Shown piece by piece: positions 8,255 to 19,399 of a stretch of DNA of 64,000 nucleotides (positions within the stretch are counted from its first letter, which is position 1; the number at the start of each line of letters is the position of its first letter). The DNA is from an uncultured Clostridia bacterium. Its GTDB lineage: Bacteria > Bacillota > Clostridia > Christensenellales > CAG-917. A model generated the notes under the pieces. It was not told the origin of the DNA. It ran no database searches and saw only the letters and a list, made by a program, of their open reading frames with translations. The position numbers and the translations under genes were made by a program. The stretch covers positions 48,339-112,338 of the forward strand of contig CALVNH010000004.1 of assembly GCA_944349635.1 (NCBI GenBank), given 5' to 3'.

Positions 8255-10530
8255 TTTTGCCTCACGTTGCGGTAGTATGCGGACAGATTCAAATCCGTCT
8301 TATCCCTGCATACAGTAATGATACCTCTGTCGGAGACGGAAATCAATCCCAAATCGGACAGAATAAGTCTGCAAATCTCGTATTCGACGGCGGTAAGTTT
8401 CGCACTTTGTCGAATTCTTCCGCACAAAACCGCGGGACTCTGTGCCCTTTCCTTTCTTCGCGCCATGGCGTCGAAGGCGACGAAAGCCGCCCTGATTTTC
8501 GCATCGGACAGCGACGGAGCCGTCGGCGTCGGAGCAAACAATCCGAAAGCGTTGCGGCAACTCTTCGCAACTTCCGCCACATACCCTTCCGAGAGAGGAT
8601 TTCCCGCAAACACCGCATTTTTGAAATAAGCAAAGTCAAACGCTGCGTTGGGCGCAAACACAACGCATGTCTGCGGATTCAGCCATTTCTGCGCCCCGAC
8701 ATACACGGGCAATTTTTCCGCTCCGTCTATTTCCCGACATAATCTTTCGTATTCGGATTGTTCGAACACGATAAATGCCGTTCCGAAAGGTTTCGCCGCC
8801 AGCTCTTTTGCGGCTTCCGCGTCAATCGGCGACAATTCGGTCTCTCCGCATTTACCGAGCTGATGAAGACTCATGAGTTGCGCGTCCTCGTCGCTCACGG
8901 AAACCTCGTCGAAACTCACGCCTTTCATTATACCCTGTGCGTAAACTCTGTTCTGAAAACAACTCACCCCCATGGAAAATTCCAGAGAGGTTTTGCCTTT
9001 CGTCGCACCGCCGAGATAACCGTAGCGCGAAAATCCCATGATTTCCAACCCGTTTATCACGCATTTCACGTGAGGTCCGAAGCCGATTCTGTCGAATCTG
9101 AGTCCCTGTGCGGTCAGCACGAATTCCGGCTTCGGATTTCCGTAACCCGTGGGTTCCAGCAATTCCAGTTCCTTAGCCAGAGACAGGAAATCGTCGTCGG
9201 GCTCCAACCGCATGTCGCAGAAAGTTTCGGGCAGAAAATCCTCCGGCGGAAAGGTCGCCACGACTTCGGCGTTTACGGCTTGTCTGAAAGCCTCGAAATT
9301 CTCCGCCCTGATTCCCACGCCGGCTGCCTGAGCGTGTCCGCCGAAAGTGGTGAACATATCGGCATAATCGGAAAGCAAATTGAAGATGTTGATGTTCTTC
9401 ACGGAACGTGCGGAACCCTTGTATTCCTCCCCGTCGCCCGAAAACAACACGGCGGGACACTTGAAGTCCTCCACAAGACGAGCCGCGGCGATGCCGAGCA
9501 CACCCGCTTCCCAACCGCTGTCGTGCAAAACGATGATACGCGTGGTGTCGAAATCCATTCCGCGCAACTTCACTTTTGCCTCGCGCACGACCTGTTCGCA
9601 AATCTCTTGTCGGCGCGTGTTGTCCCTTTCCAGCTCCTCCGCGAGAGATTTGAGCAGAAAATAGTCGTCGCCGAGAAACAAATCCACCGCCTTCATGGCA
9701 GACCCCAAACGTCCCGCGGCGTTTATGCGCGGGGCAACTCTGAACATGACGTCCTGCGAACCTATTGCGTCGCTGCCCGCAAGGAACCTAACGCCTTTTC
9801 TGGGAGAAACGGAACACTGCTTCAGCCCGAAATATGCGATGATTCTGTTGTCTCCGACAAGCGGCACGACGTCGGCAACCGTGGCTATCGCGCAGATGTC
9901 AAGATATTTCGCGTACTCGTCGCCGAAAAGTGCCTGTACGAGTTTCAGGGCCACACCCGCCCCGCACAAATCAAAAAATCCCCGTTTGTCAATCTTTGCG
10001 TCCACTACGATGCAGTCGGGAATGTTGTCCTGCGGCTCGTGATGGTCCGTGACGATGACGTCGATTCCCTTGCTTTTGAGAAATTCAACCTCATTAGATG
10101 CCGTAATTCCGCAATCCACGGTGATTACGAGGTCGGGACGTCTGTGCTCCGTTATCCTTTTCAGCGATTCCGTGCTCATACCGTATCCGTCGGTCAGTCT
10201 GTTGGGTATGAAATACGCCACGTCCGCTCTGTCGCGCAGTGCCAGCATAAGTATGGAAATGGCACATATACCGTCGCAATCGTAGTCGCCGAAAACAAGT
10301 ATTTTCTCTTTGCGCTCTATCGCCAGGCGGATTCTGTCGGCGGCGGCACGCATTCCGTATATCTCGAAAGGCGACGAAAGATTCGCTAGCGAAGGACGCA
10401 AAAAGGAAGGAATGGAGCCGTCGTCCAGTCCTCTGCCTCGCAGCAATCGATAAAACTGTTCCGAAATTCCGAGTTTGGCAGCGTTGCTTTTCATCTCTGT
10501 TTCGGAAACGTTTTTTTTATCTTCCTTCAT
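8251..10530 (-). CDS. recJ: single-stranded-DNA exonuclease RecJ
   Basis: RecJ degrades single-stranded DNA 5' to 3' in recombination and repair. The DHH core is visible: GDYDCDG at about residues 67-73, TDHHEP at about 130, and the DHHA1 part with GGHAQAAG near 370. At 759 residues it is the long form seen in Firmicutes, with a C-terminal extension after the OB-like part. The ATG at 10530 was chosen for its GGAGG site; a longer open frame upstream has no family similarity. It follows secF across a terminator-like hairpin and overlaps relA by 4 bases. Confidence 0.95.
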   Translation of the reverse strand: MKEDKKNVSETEMKSNAAKLGISEQFYRLLRGRGLDDGSIPSFLRPSLANLSSPFEIYGMRAAADRIRLAIERKEKILVFGDYDCDGICAISILMLALRDRADVAYFIPNRLTDGYGMSTESLKRITEHRRPDLVITVDCGITASNEVEFLKSKGIDVIVTDHHEPQDNIPDCIVVDAKIDKRGFFDLCGAGVALKLVQALFGDEYAKYLDICAIATVADVVPLVGDNRIIAYFGLKQCSVSPRKGVRFLAGSDAIGSQDVMFRVAPRINAAGRLGSAMKAVDLFLGDDYFLLKSLAEELERDNTRRQEICEQVVREAKVKLRGMDFDTTRIIVLHDSGWEAGVLGIAAARLVEDFKCPAVLFSGDGEEYKGSARSVKNINIFNLLSDYADMFTTFGGHAQAAGVGIRAENFEAFRQAVNAEVVATFPPEDFLPETFCDMRLEPDDDFLSLAKELELLEPTGYGNPKPEFVLTAQGLRFDRIGFGPHVKCVINGLEIMGFSRYGYLGGATKGKTSLEFSMGVSCFQNRVYAQGIMKGVSFDEVSVSDEDAQLMSLHQLGKCGETELSPIDAEAAKELAAKPFGTAFIVFEQSEYERLCREIDGAEKLPVYVGAQKWLNPQTCVVFAPNAAFDFAYFKNAVFAGNPLSEGYVAEVAKSCRNAFGLFAPTPTAPSLSDAKIRAAFVAFDAMARRKERAQSPAVLCGRIRQSAKLTAVEYEICRLILSDLGLISVSDRGIITVCRDKTDLNLSAYYRNVRQK

Positions 10531-10561
10531 CGTATCCTCCGCACGAATCCCGTCTGGTTTG

Positions 10562-10587
10562 AAAAACGCCTCCTTTTCGGGAGGCGT
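10562..10587 (-). terminator. terminator-like hairpin between secF and recJ
   Basis: On the minus strand ACGCCTCC and GGAGGCGT pair across a short loop, followed by TTTTT. It would end or weaken transcription from secDF into recJ. Confidence 0.7.
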
Positions 10588-10594
10588 AATCCAA

Positions 10595-11824
10595 TCACTT
10601 CTTTTTCTTGAACGTTGTGTTCTTCTTGGAATATTTGTAAATCGTCTTGCCCTTCTGCTGTCCGTTCTTCTTTGCGACGTTCTTGGGAGCGAAGCCGGTG
10701 TCGTCATCGTCGTCCTTTCCGTCGTTTTTCTCCATCGGAACAATCTGTTCGCCGTCCTCATCGGCAAGTGCCGACGCATAGGACACCGTCTTGGAGTGCT
10801 TCTCCTTGATTTTGTCCTGAACTCTGCTGAAAGCCGCCCACATAGGCGTGGCAAGGAAGACGGAAGAATACACGCCTGCCAACAGACCGAGTATGATGGG
10901 AACGCAGAATTCGCGAATGGACGCACTTCCCAAAATGGCAAGGAAGATTACCGTTACCATTGTGGTGGCGGTGGTGAATATGCTTCTTCTCATATTCTCG
11001 CGCACGGACATATCGCCGATTGCATCGTAATCCACGTTTCTGACGCCCTTCAAAGGCTTCATATACTCACGGCAACGGTCGAAGATTATAATCGTGTTGT
11101 TGATGGAGTACGCGATTATCGTGATGATTGCCGCAACGAAAGACGTGTTTATCTGCACGCGGCAAATCACGGTGAGTGCGAACATCATAATGACGTCGTG
11201 AACGAGAGCCAGCACCGCTGCAAACGCGCTGACGGGCGTGAATCTGAACACGATGTAAATCAGAATGAGCACCGTGGATACCGCTACTGCAATGCTTGCT
11301 TTGGAGAGCAAATCCTGCGCGGCGGTTGCACCGATGGATTCGTAAGTGATGAAGTTCACCTCGTCGTTGATGATATCGGGATACAGTGCGTCGACGGCGG
11401 CGATTATCTTCTGATTGAGTTCGTTAATCGTCACGTCGTTGTCGGAAACGTTCTTGTATCTGAACACGACGGCGGCGTCCGTGTCGTTGGCGGCGCCGGA
11501 CTCGAACATCTTCTGAATGTAACTCACCGTAACGTGGTTCCCGTTTGCGTCGCGCTGACTCTCGATGGCGTCGGTGATTTTTGCGACGTGCGAGTCGTAA
11601 TTGTCGATGAGGTCCTGCCCCAAAGTGACGGTGAGCATCGTTCCGCCCTGGAAGTCGATGCCGATGTTGACGCCGTTCGTATAGTCACCGGTAGTGGCAC
11701 CCACACCGATGATGACGCACACGGCGATGATGACGATAATCAAAGGAAGCGTGAACGTAAACTTTTTAAGTTTGCTGACGCTGAATTTCTGATATTTGCC
11801 GAGGAAGTCTGCTCTGTTCTTCAT
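10595..11824 (-). CDS. secF: protein translocase subunit SecF
   Basis: SecF works with SecD in the membrane to drive protein export through SecYEG. The 409-residue sequence has a first transmembrane helix at about residues 18-40, a periplasmic-type P1 region beginning IGIDFQGGTML, then five transmembrane helices with the RND-like sequence (VALVHDVIMMFAL, SINNTIIIFDRCRE). The ATG at 11824 has a GGAGG site and begins 1 base after the secD stop. After the last helix comes a charged cytoplasmic tail of about 90 residues ending in four lysines, longer than usual for SecF. Confidence 0.95.
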   Translation of the reverse strand: MKNRADFLGKYQKFSVSKLKKFTFTLPLIIVIIAVCVIIGVGATTGDYTNGVNIGIDFQGGTMLTVTLGQDLIDNYDSHVAKITDAIESQRDANGNHVTVSYIQKMFESGAANDTDAAVVFRYKNVSDNDVTINELNQKIIAAVDALYPDIINDEVNFITYESIGATAAQDLLSKASIAVAVSTVLILIYIVFRFTPVSAFAAVLALVHDVIMMFALTVICRVQINTSFVAAIITIIAYSINNTIIIFDRCREYMKPLKGVRNVDYDAIGDMSVRENMRRSIFTTATTMVTVIFLAILGSASIREFCVPIILGLLAGVYSSVFLATPMWAAFSRVQDKIKEKHSKTVSYASALADEDGEQIVPMEKNDGKDDDDDTGFAPKNVAKKNGQQKGKTIYKYSKKNTTFKKKK

Positions 11825-11825
11825 A

Positions 11826-13169
11826 TTATTCCGCCTCCTCTGCATTATTTACTGTATCCGGCACGACGGTTTTTTGCCTGTTGATTTCGTCCTCGCGTTT
11901 GAGTCCGTAGAATCTGGCACTTGTGCTGTTGATTGGCATAAAGCACTTGATGACCAGTCTGGAAATGACCAGTGCCGTAAACATCGACAACACGATACCG
12001 ATGAACAGCGTTATGGCAAATCCGACTATGGACGCAGAACCGATGACCCACAGCACGATTGCACCGATGAGCGTGGTGACGTTTCCGTCGATGATTGCCG
12101 CCGCCGAACGCTTGAATCCCGTCTTGATTGCCGACGGAATTGGCTTGGAACTGTGTCTGTATTCGTCGCGTATCCTTTCGAAAATGACTATGTTTGCGTC
12201 AACCGCCATACCTATCGAAAGCAGAATACCCGCGATTCCGGGCAGCGTGAGCTGAACCCAGGGCAACACCGCGCAGAACCAAAGCAACAGCACGATGTAA
12301 ACGAGCAACGCTATATCCGCGGCAAGACCGAGTCCCTTGTACATCACGACCATAAACACGAAGATGAGAGCCACGCCTATTGCACCGGCAACCAACGCCC
12401 ATTTGATGGCTTCTTCACCGAGAGTAGGCGAAATGTTACGCACGGATTTGACGCTGAGTTCCACGCCGAAGGCACCGGATTGAAGCCTTGTCGCAAAGTC
12501 CTGCGCTTCCTGGAAAGTGTAACCGCCGTCTCTCGTAATGATTGCGTTGCCGTCCGCAATGGTGGAACTGACGTTGACCTGCGTGTATTTCGAACCATTG
12601 ATGTAGATATAAATCGACTTGTTGAGGTAATCGGTGGTGAGTTGTTTGAAAACCGAGGTGCCCTCTTCGTTGAATTTCAGGCCGACGGCGAACTGACTGT
12701 TCTGGTCGGTGGTGACAAACGCCGATTCGAGGTGACGGCTGCCTATTATGATGGCTTCGGCTTCCGCACTGTCCTCGCCTTTGAATTCCAGCTTTGCGGG
12801 ACGACCTATGAGGTCGAGCACGGCTTCGGGGTCGTCAACGTCGGGGACTTCGACTCTGATTGCGAAACCGCCGCCGCTGGTGGTCTTGGTGACGGTGGAT
12901 TCGGTGTATCCTTTTGAAACAAGCAGATCCTGCAAGGACACCACGGTGCCGTCCACTCTGGTTTCGAGGTCGCCGTAGCCGTCGTCGTTTACTGTGAATT
13001 CGGCAGAGATGCCGCCGGACATATCGAGTCCGAGTTTGATTGTCTTGGCATAGCCGTTGTAATCGTAGACGGTGCCGGCAATCGGGAAAGATACCACGGC
13101 AAAGACCGCCATCAGAATGACGAACACGGCAATCAAAGACAAAACCACGATAGATTTTTTCAAGTTCAC
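11826..13169 (-). CDS. secD: protein translocase subunit SecD
   Basis: SecD is the partner of SecF in proton-motive-force-driven export. The 447 residues show an N-terminal helix (residues 7-28), the P1 motif LGLDMSGGISAEF, and five C-terminal helices with GMAVDANIVIFERIRDE and GAIVLWVIGSASIVGFA. The start is GTG at 13169 with GGGAG upstream. It is the first gene of the transcription unit and its promoter is clear. Confidence 0.95.
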   Translation of the reverse strand: MNLKKSIVVLSLIAVFVILMAVFAVVSFPIAGTVYDYNGYAKTIKLGLDMSGGISAEFTVNDDGYGDLETRVDGTVVSLQDLLVSKGYTESTVTKTTSGGGFAIRVEVPDVDDPEAVLDLIGRPAKLEFKGEDSAEAEAIIIGSRHLESAFVTTDQNSQFAVGLKFNEEGTSVFKQLTTDYLNKSIYIYINGSKYTQVNVSSTIADGNAIITRDGGYTFQEAQDFATRLQSGAFGVELSVKSVRNISPTLGEEAIKWALVAGAIGVALIFVFMVVMYKGLGLAADIALLVYIVLLLWFCAVLPWVQLTLPGIAGILLSIGMAVDANIVIFERIRDEYRHSSKPIPSAIKTGFKRSAAAIIDGNVTTLIGAIVLWVIGSASIVGFAITLFIGIVLSMFTALVISRLVIKCFMPINSTSARFYGLKREDEINRQKTVVPDTVNNAEEAE

Positions 13170-13255
13170 GTTGCTTACTCCCGGGTTTGCACGTAAGGAA
13201 TTTTAACTTTTATACGCGCGACGCGCATACGGCGCGCGACAATATAGCTTTTAGT

Positions 13256-13284
13256 ATTATAGCCTTTATATCTATGTTAGTCAA
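13256..13284 (-). promoter_or_regulatory. sigma-A promoter of the secD-secF unit
   Basis: TTGACT and TATAAT on the minus strand are separated by exactly 17 bases. The predicted start gives a leader of about 80 bases with a GC-rich palindromic part (GCGCGCC...). Confidence 0.8.
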
Positions 13285-13467
13285 CTTTATATACGAAATT
13301 CCCCGCCGATTTCATAATAAAACGACGCATCACCGCGATAAAACGGACACTTTGAGAGCGGGACGCTCCTTTTCGCGGCTTCGGACGCCGAAATCGGACA
13401 TTTTCCGCAGACTTTTCGACAACCCCTCCCTCTCATAAACGGGCAGACGAAGGCATAGCCTTGTAAT

Positions 13468-13860
13468 ATGAAAAATGCGGATATACTGAAAAAAGACGGC
13501 GTCGACGTACTGAAAGCATCTCTCGCCGCCCTGCTCATATCGCTCGCCGCCGTGCTGGTGTTCGCCCTTATCGTGAGATGGGCTTCTTTGGAAGACACCG
13601 CCATCACCGTGGGAAATTACGTCATCAAAGCCGTGGCACTCCTCATCGGAGTCACGGTATGTTTCCGAAATCCTCACGCGGGTGCCTTCAAAGGTCTGAT
13701 AACGGGCGTCATTTATATGTTGCTGTGCGTGTTCGTGTTTGCCGTGAGCGACGGTTTCAAAAGCGCGAACTTCAATTTTGCGGATTTTCTGACCACAGCC
13801 ATTGCAGGCACGCTGTCGGGCATAATAGCCGTAAACCTGCGTCACTCCCCCAAAACCTGA
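13468..13860 (+). CDS. small four-helix membrane protein, TIGR04086-like
   Basis: The 130-residue protein has about four hydrophobic segments (roughly residues 14-37, 45-62, 71-92 and 103-122) and no catalytic motif. Size, pattern and location beside yajC and secD match the TIGR04086 family of unknown function from spore-forming Firmicutes. It lies on the opposite strand to its usual partners. A GAAGG stretch precedes the ATG, but its spacing is long. Confidence 0.65.
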   Translation: MKNADILKKDGVDVLKASLAALLISLAAVLVFALIVRWASLEDTAITVGNYVIKAVALLIGVTVCFRNPHAGAFKGLITGVIYMLLCVFVFAVSDGFKSANFNFADFLTTAIAGTLSGIIAVNLRHSPKT

Positions 13861-14112
13861 ACCCCTTCCGCAAGCCTCGCGGCAAACGATTTGCAACCGT
13901 CAGGCGGTAGGCAGGCGCTACCGTCGTCTGACCTCACGCGTGATTTTACGCGAATGCGCAACGGCTGTTACCGTTGCGTTTCCGCAATTCGTTTGTCCGC
14001 CGTACATTTATGTACGGTCGTCCTGTAAGGATTCGCCGTCGCACTCGCGAACCTTATGCTCTTCCGAACCGTATTCTTTTGCGAGCGTATTCTTTTGCGG
14101 ACCGCACGCAAC
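13861..14112. repeat. hairpin array and 14-bp tandem repeat between convergent genes
   Basis: In 120 bases there are four consecutive stems: 13899-13932 (GTCAG and CGGTAG paired with CTACCG and CTGAC), 13937-13952 (CGCGT/ACGCG), 13957-13978 (CGCAACGG/CCGTTGCG) and 14000-14017 (CCGTACAT/ATGTACGG, perfect). Then CGTATTCTTTTGCG occurs twice with a 16-base period (14070-14099). None of the stems has a T-run. The function is unknown. Confidence 0.7.
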
Positions 14113-14138
14113 AAAAAAACAGCCGCGTTGCGGCTGTT
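14113..14138 (-). terminator. terminator of yajC
   Basis: On the minus strand AACAGCCGC and GCGGCTGTT form a stem with a 3-base loop, followed by a run of seven T. Confidence 0.85.
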
Positions 14139-14159
14139 TTCTTTCGTTTGTGCACTGAT

Positions 14160-14657
14160 TTACTTTTTCTTTTTCTTGGAAACGGGAGCTTCTTCCGCCG
14201 CGGATTCCTCGGGGAAAACGGCTTCGTCCGCCGCGGGAGCAACGTCTTCGACAACACCGTCAGCGGGCTGTTCTGCCGCATCGTTCTCGACGGACTCCTC
14301 TTTTGCGGGAGCTTCTTCGACCACGGGTGCGGGTGCCGGTGCGGGAGCGGGTGCCGCCACGTTTTCGAGCACAAGACCGACTGCGTTTCTGTCGATGACT
14401 ATGAGAGTGGGGTTGTTCTCGGTGCCGACGTTGATGACGAGAGTGTTGTCGGCGTTGATTTGCGTGATTTTGCCGACCATTCTTCCGATGGTCATAATCT
14501 TTGTACCGACGGCAAGACTGTTCATCATTTCCTGTTGTTGTTTCTGACGTTTCTTCTGAGGAATGATGGTCAAAAGAATCATGCCGACGAGAACGACGGC
14601 CATGATTACCCAGATGACCCAATCGGGAAGCGCCGATGCAAGCAAAATGTTTGTCAT
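14160..14657 (-). CDS. yajC: preprotein translocase subunit YajC
   Basis: YajC is the small accessory subunit of the SecDF complex. The 165-residue protein has one transmembrane helix (about residues 10-30) followed by PQKKRQKQQQEMMNSL and the conserved core GTKIMTIGRMVGKI. The usual length is about 90-110 residues. Here an Ala/Pro/Glu-rich tail of about 60 residues (APAPAPAP then acidic) follows and ends in five lysines. ATG at 14657 has an AGGAG site. It has its own promoter and terminator. Confidence 0.93.
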   Translation of the reverse strand: MTNILLASALPDWVIWVIMAVVLVGMILLTIIPQKKRQKQQQEMMNSLAVGTKIMTIGRMVGKITQINADNTLVINVGTENNPTLIVIDRNAVGLVLENVAAPAPAPAPAPVVEEAPAKEESVENDAAEQPADGVVEDVAPAADEAVFPEESAAEEAPVSKKKKK

Positions 14658-14707
14658 AATGTCTCCTTTTTCGCACAACTGCGGTGTTTATCGCTTTTAT
14701 ACCAACA

Positions 14708-14735
14708 ATTATACATAATTTGTTGACGAAATCAA
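14708..14735 (-). promoter_or_regulatory. sigma-A-type promoter of yajC
   Basis: TTGATT and TATAAT on the minus strand with a 16-base spacer, in the gap between tgt and yajC. Confidence 0.6.
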
Positions 14736-14758
14736 CTAAAATGCATCATAAGTTTATT

Positions 14759-16003
<1,245 letters not shown>

Positions 16004-17035
16004 TCAATCTGTGAAGAAACAGCTGTCACCGAACGAAAAGAACCGATAACGCTCTTTAACTGCCGTTTCGTATATTTCAAGTGTCTTTTCGCGTCCTACA
16101 AGTGCCGACACCAACATTACGAGAGTTGACTCAGGCAAGTGGAAATTCGTAATCAAATCGTCCACGCATCTGAACTTGTACGGCGGATAAATGAAAATTT
16201 TCGTGTCTCCTTTGCAGGGTTTTACAAAACCGTTTTCGTCGGCGACGGTTTCCAGCACGCGGACGGAAGTCGTGCCCACGGCGATAACCCTTCTGCCCTC
16301 TCTTTTTGCGGCGTTGATTTTGTCCGCAGTGGCGGCGTCGATTTCGTAATACTCGGAATGCATTTCGTGGTCGGTGAGTTTTTCCGCTTTGACGGGACGG
16401 AAAGTGCCAAGTCCTATGTGCAACAGCACTTCGGCGAAATCCGCGCCCGCGTCCTTAACCCTTTGCATGAGTTCGGGCGTGAAATGCAGTCCCGCCGTGG
16501 GCGCCGCCGCGGAGCCTTCCGTTTTGGAATATACGGTCTGATAGCGCTCTTTGTCTTTCAGCTTCTCGTGAATGTACGGGGGCAAAGGCATATTGCCCAC
16601 TCTGTCGAGAATGTCCTCGAAAACACCGTCGAACTCGAATCTCACCGCCCGCGAACCGTAGTCGTCCACCTTTTCCACAACGGCGGAGAGTTCGTCGCTT
16701 ATCTTTATAACGCTGCCAGTGCGCGCCTTTCTCGCAGGACGCATAATGCATTCCCAACGCACATAGTCCAGCCTTTTCAGCAAAAGGATTTCGAAGAGAG
16801 TTTCCTTGCCCTCGATGTGCCCGAATATTCTGGCGGGAATGACGCGTGTGTTGTTGATGACCAGCAAATCGCCATTTTTCAGGAACTTGGGCAAATCGTA
16901 AAAATGCGCGTGAGTGATTCGGTCTCTGCTTCTGCTGTAAACCAGAAGTCTGCTCGCGTCTCTCGGTTCCACGGGAGTCTGTGCAATCAGTTCTTCCGGC
17001 AATTCGTAATAAAAGTCGTGTGTTGTCAGTTCCAT
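16004..17035 (-). CDS. queA: S-adenosylmethionine:tRNA ribosyltransferase-isomerase
   Basis: QueA transfers and rearranges the ribosyl part of SAM onto preQ1-tRNA to form epoxyqueuosine. The 343-residue protein starts with the family hallmark DFYYELPEELIAQTPVEPRDASRLL and has HIGLGTFRPVK, HSEYYEI and GTTSVRVLE later. I chose ATG at 17035 on homology, because this places the DFxYxLPxxLIAQ motif at the N-terminus; the ribosome-binding site is weak. It is part of ruvA-ruvB-queA-tgt, a common Firmicutes arrangement. Confidence 0.96.
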   Translation of the reverse strand: MELTTHDFYYELPEELIAQTPVEPRDASRLLVYSRSRDRITHAHFYDLPKFLKNGDLLVINNTRVIPARIFGHIEGKETLFEILLLKRLDYVRWECIMRPARKARTGSVIKISDELSAVVEKVDDYGSRAVRFEFDGVFEDILDRVGNMPLPPYIHEKLKDKERYQTVYSKTEGSAAAPTAGLHFTPELMQRVKDAGADFAEVLLHIGLGTFRPVKAEKLTDHEMHSEYYEIDAATADKINAAKREGRRVIAVGTTSVRVLETVADENGFVKPCKGDTKIFIYPPYKFRCVDDLITNFHLPESTLVMLVSALVGREKTLEIYETAVKERYRFFSFGDSCFFTD

Positions 17036-17111
17036 TTCAAGTGTCGTCCGACGTCGGCGCACCGCGTGAATCCGTACTCTGCCGAACCGCGCCGCGTCGA
17101 CCAATATTCCG

Positions 17112-18161
<1,050 letters not shown>

Positions 18162-18182
18162 AACCGTCCTTGTCGGCAAGCG

Positions 18183-18767
18183 TCAACCTATGAGTTTGAG
18201 CGCCGCCGTGATGATGTTCTCCACACCGGAGTTGGTTTTCGCCGCCGTCTGAACGGCTTTCACCGCTTCCGTGTTGGAAACGCCCAGCGAAACCAGTGCG
18301 AAAATGGCGTCCGAAAGGTCGGAGTCCATTGCCGCGCCTATCGCGTTGTCCGCCGCCGTCATGTCGTCGGCAAGCTGTTCACGCAGATTGAGCACGATAA
18401 GTTCCGCCGTCTTTTTGCCCAATCCTTTGATTTTGGCAAGAGTTTTCACGTCCCCCGTGGCTATTGCCACCGTCAAGGTGTTGAGGTCGTAACCGCTCAG
18501 TATCTGCATCGCGAGTTTGGGCCCTATGCCGCTGATTTCGATGAGCCGCATAAACAGTGCCTTTTCTTCGGCACGCGAAAACCCGTACAGCGCGAAAGTA
18601 TCTTCTCTCACGTAAAGATAGGTGTGCAGTTTCATCTGCCCGCCTATATCGCGCGCGTCGGCAAGAGTGTTGCCGCTCACGCCCAGCTCATAGCCGATGC
18701 CGTTGTTTTCAAGCACGATACTGTTGATTCCGACTTCGACCAGCGTTCCTTTGATGTAATTGTACAT
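18183..18767 (-). CDS. ruvA: Holliday junction DNA-binding protein RuvA
   Basis: RuvA binds Holliday junctions and recruits RuvB. The 194-residue protein starts MYNYIKGTLVEV, an OB-fold N-terminus, followed by helix-hairpin-helix motifs (ISGIGPKLAMQIL and IKGLGKKTAELIVLNL) and a C-terminal RuvB-binding domain. The ATG at 18767 is preceded by GAGGTG. Confidence 0.96.
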   Translation of the reverse strand: MYNYIKGTLVEVGINSIVLENNGIGYELGVSGNTLADARDIGGQMKLHTYLYVREDTFALYGFSRAEEKALFMRLIEISGIGPKLAMQILSGYDLNTLTVAIATGDVKTLAKIKGLGKKTAELIVLNLREQLADDMTAADNAIGAAMDSDLSDAIFALVSLGVSNTEAVKAVQTAAKTNSGVENIITAALKLIG

Positions 18768-18898
18768 AATCACCTCGTCGCGACCGTCGCCGCAACACGT
18801 TCCTTTTCCGTATGTCTTTTACCGCCGCAGATTCCGCAATCCGCAACCCGTGCGTAGCTTCGGACGCACACGTTGTTGCATACACGGCGGCCGAACGT
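18768..18898. other. ruvC-ruvA spacer
   Basis: No gene. It contains a small stem TGCGT/ACGCA near 18851-18868. No promoter with good spacing was seen. Confidence 0.4.
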
Positions 18899-19396
18899 TC
18901 AGCCTATCCTGAACTGCCCGCTCAATCTGTTTGTCTGCGCGTGACAGATTGCCACGGCAAGCGCGTCCGCCGCGTCGTCGGGGCGAGGCACCTTTTTCAG
19001 ACGGAGAAGAGCCTGCACCATGAGCTGCATCTGAATTTTGTCCGCTCCGCCGTAGCCGGTCACCGCCTGCTTTATCTGGTTGGGAGTGTATTCGTACACT
19101 TCTTCCCCGACAATGGAATGCGCCGTCAGCAAAATTACGCCTCTTGCCTCTGCGACCATGATTCCGTTGGTTATGTTTTTGGTGAAAAACAGTTCCTCTA
19201 TTGAGACGCAATCGGGCTTGTATTTGTCGAAAAGAGCCCTGACGCCCTCTTCAAGGAGTGCCAGACGTTTCGGCAACGGGGTGTCCTTCGGCGTGGTGAC
19301 GACTCCGTAATCGATTACGGAGAAGTTCCCTCGTGCGGCGTCCAGAACGCCGTAACCCATTGTAGCCAGTCCGGGGTCAATGCCCAAAATCACCAT
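18899..19396 (-). CDS. ruvC: crossover junction endodeoxyribonuclease RuvC
   Basis: RuvC resolves Holliday junctions. The 165-residue sequence has the first catalytic Asp in MVILGIDPGLATMGYG, the Glu in VSIEELFF, the DNA-contact loop around GYGGADK and the final acidic cluster in RPDDAADALAVAICH. All four acidic positions appear present. It follows the ABC ATPase gene after a gap of 3 bases. Confidence 0.96.
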   Translation of the reverse strand: MVILGIDPGLATMGYGVLDAARGNFSVIDYGVVTTPKDTPLPKRLALLEEGVRALFDKYKPDCVSIEELFFTKNITNGIMVAEARGVILLTAHSIVGEEVYEYTPNQIKQAVTGYGGADKIQMQLMVQALLRLKKVPRPDDAADALAVAICHAQTNRLSGQFRIG

Positions 19397-19399
19397 ATT

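Noticed and set aside
10531-10941. N-terminal extension of recJ
   Set aside because: The upstream part is Arg/Ser-rich out-of-frame secF sequence; the GGAGG-preceded ATG at 10530 gives the normal RecJ start.
13899-14100. CRISPR array
   Set aside because: The hairpins differ in sequence, have no constant repeat length or spacers, and no cas genes are present.
14113-14138. Reading the yajC terminator as another member of the 13.9-kb hairpin array
   Set aside because: It has a clear T-run on the minus strand and the right distance to the yajC stop, so it is an ordinary terminator.
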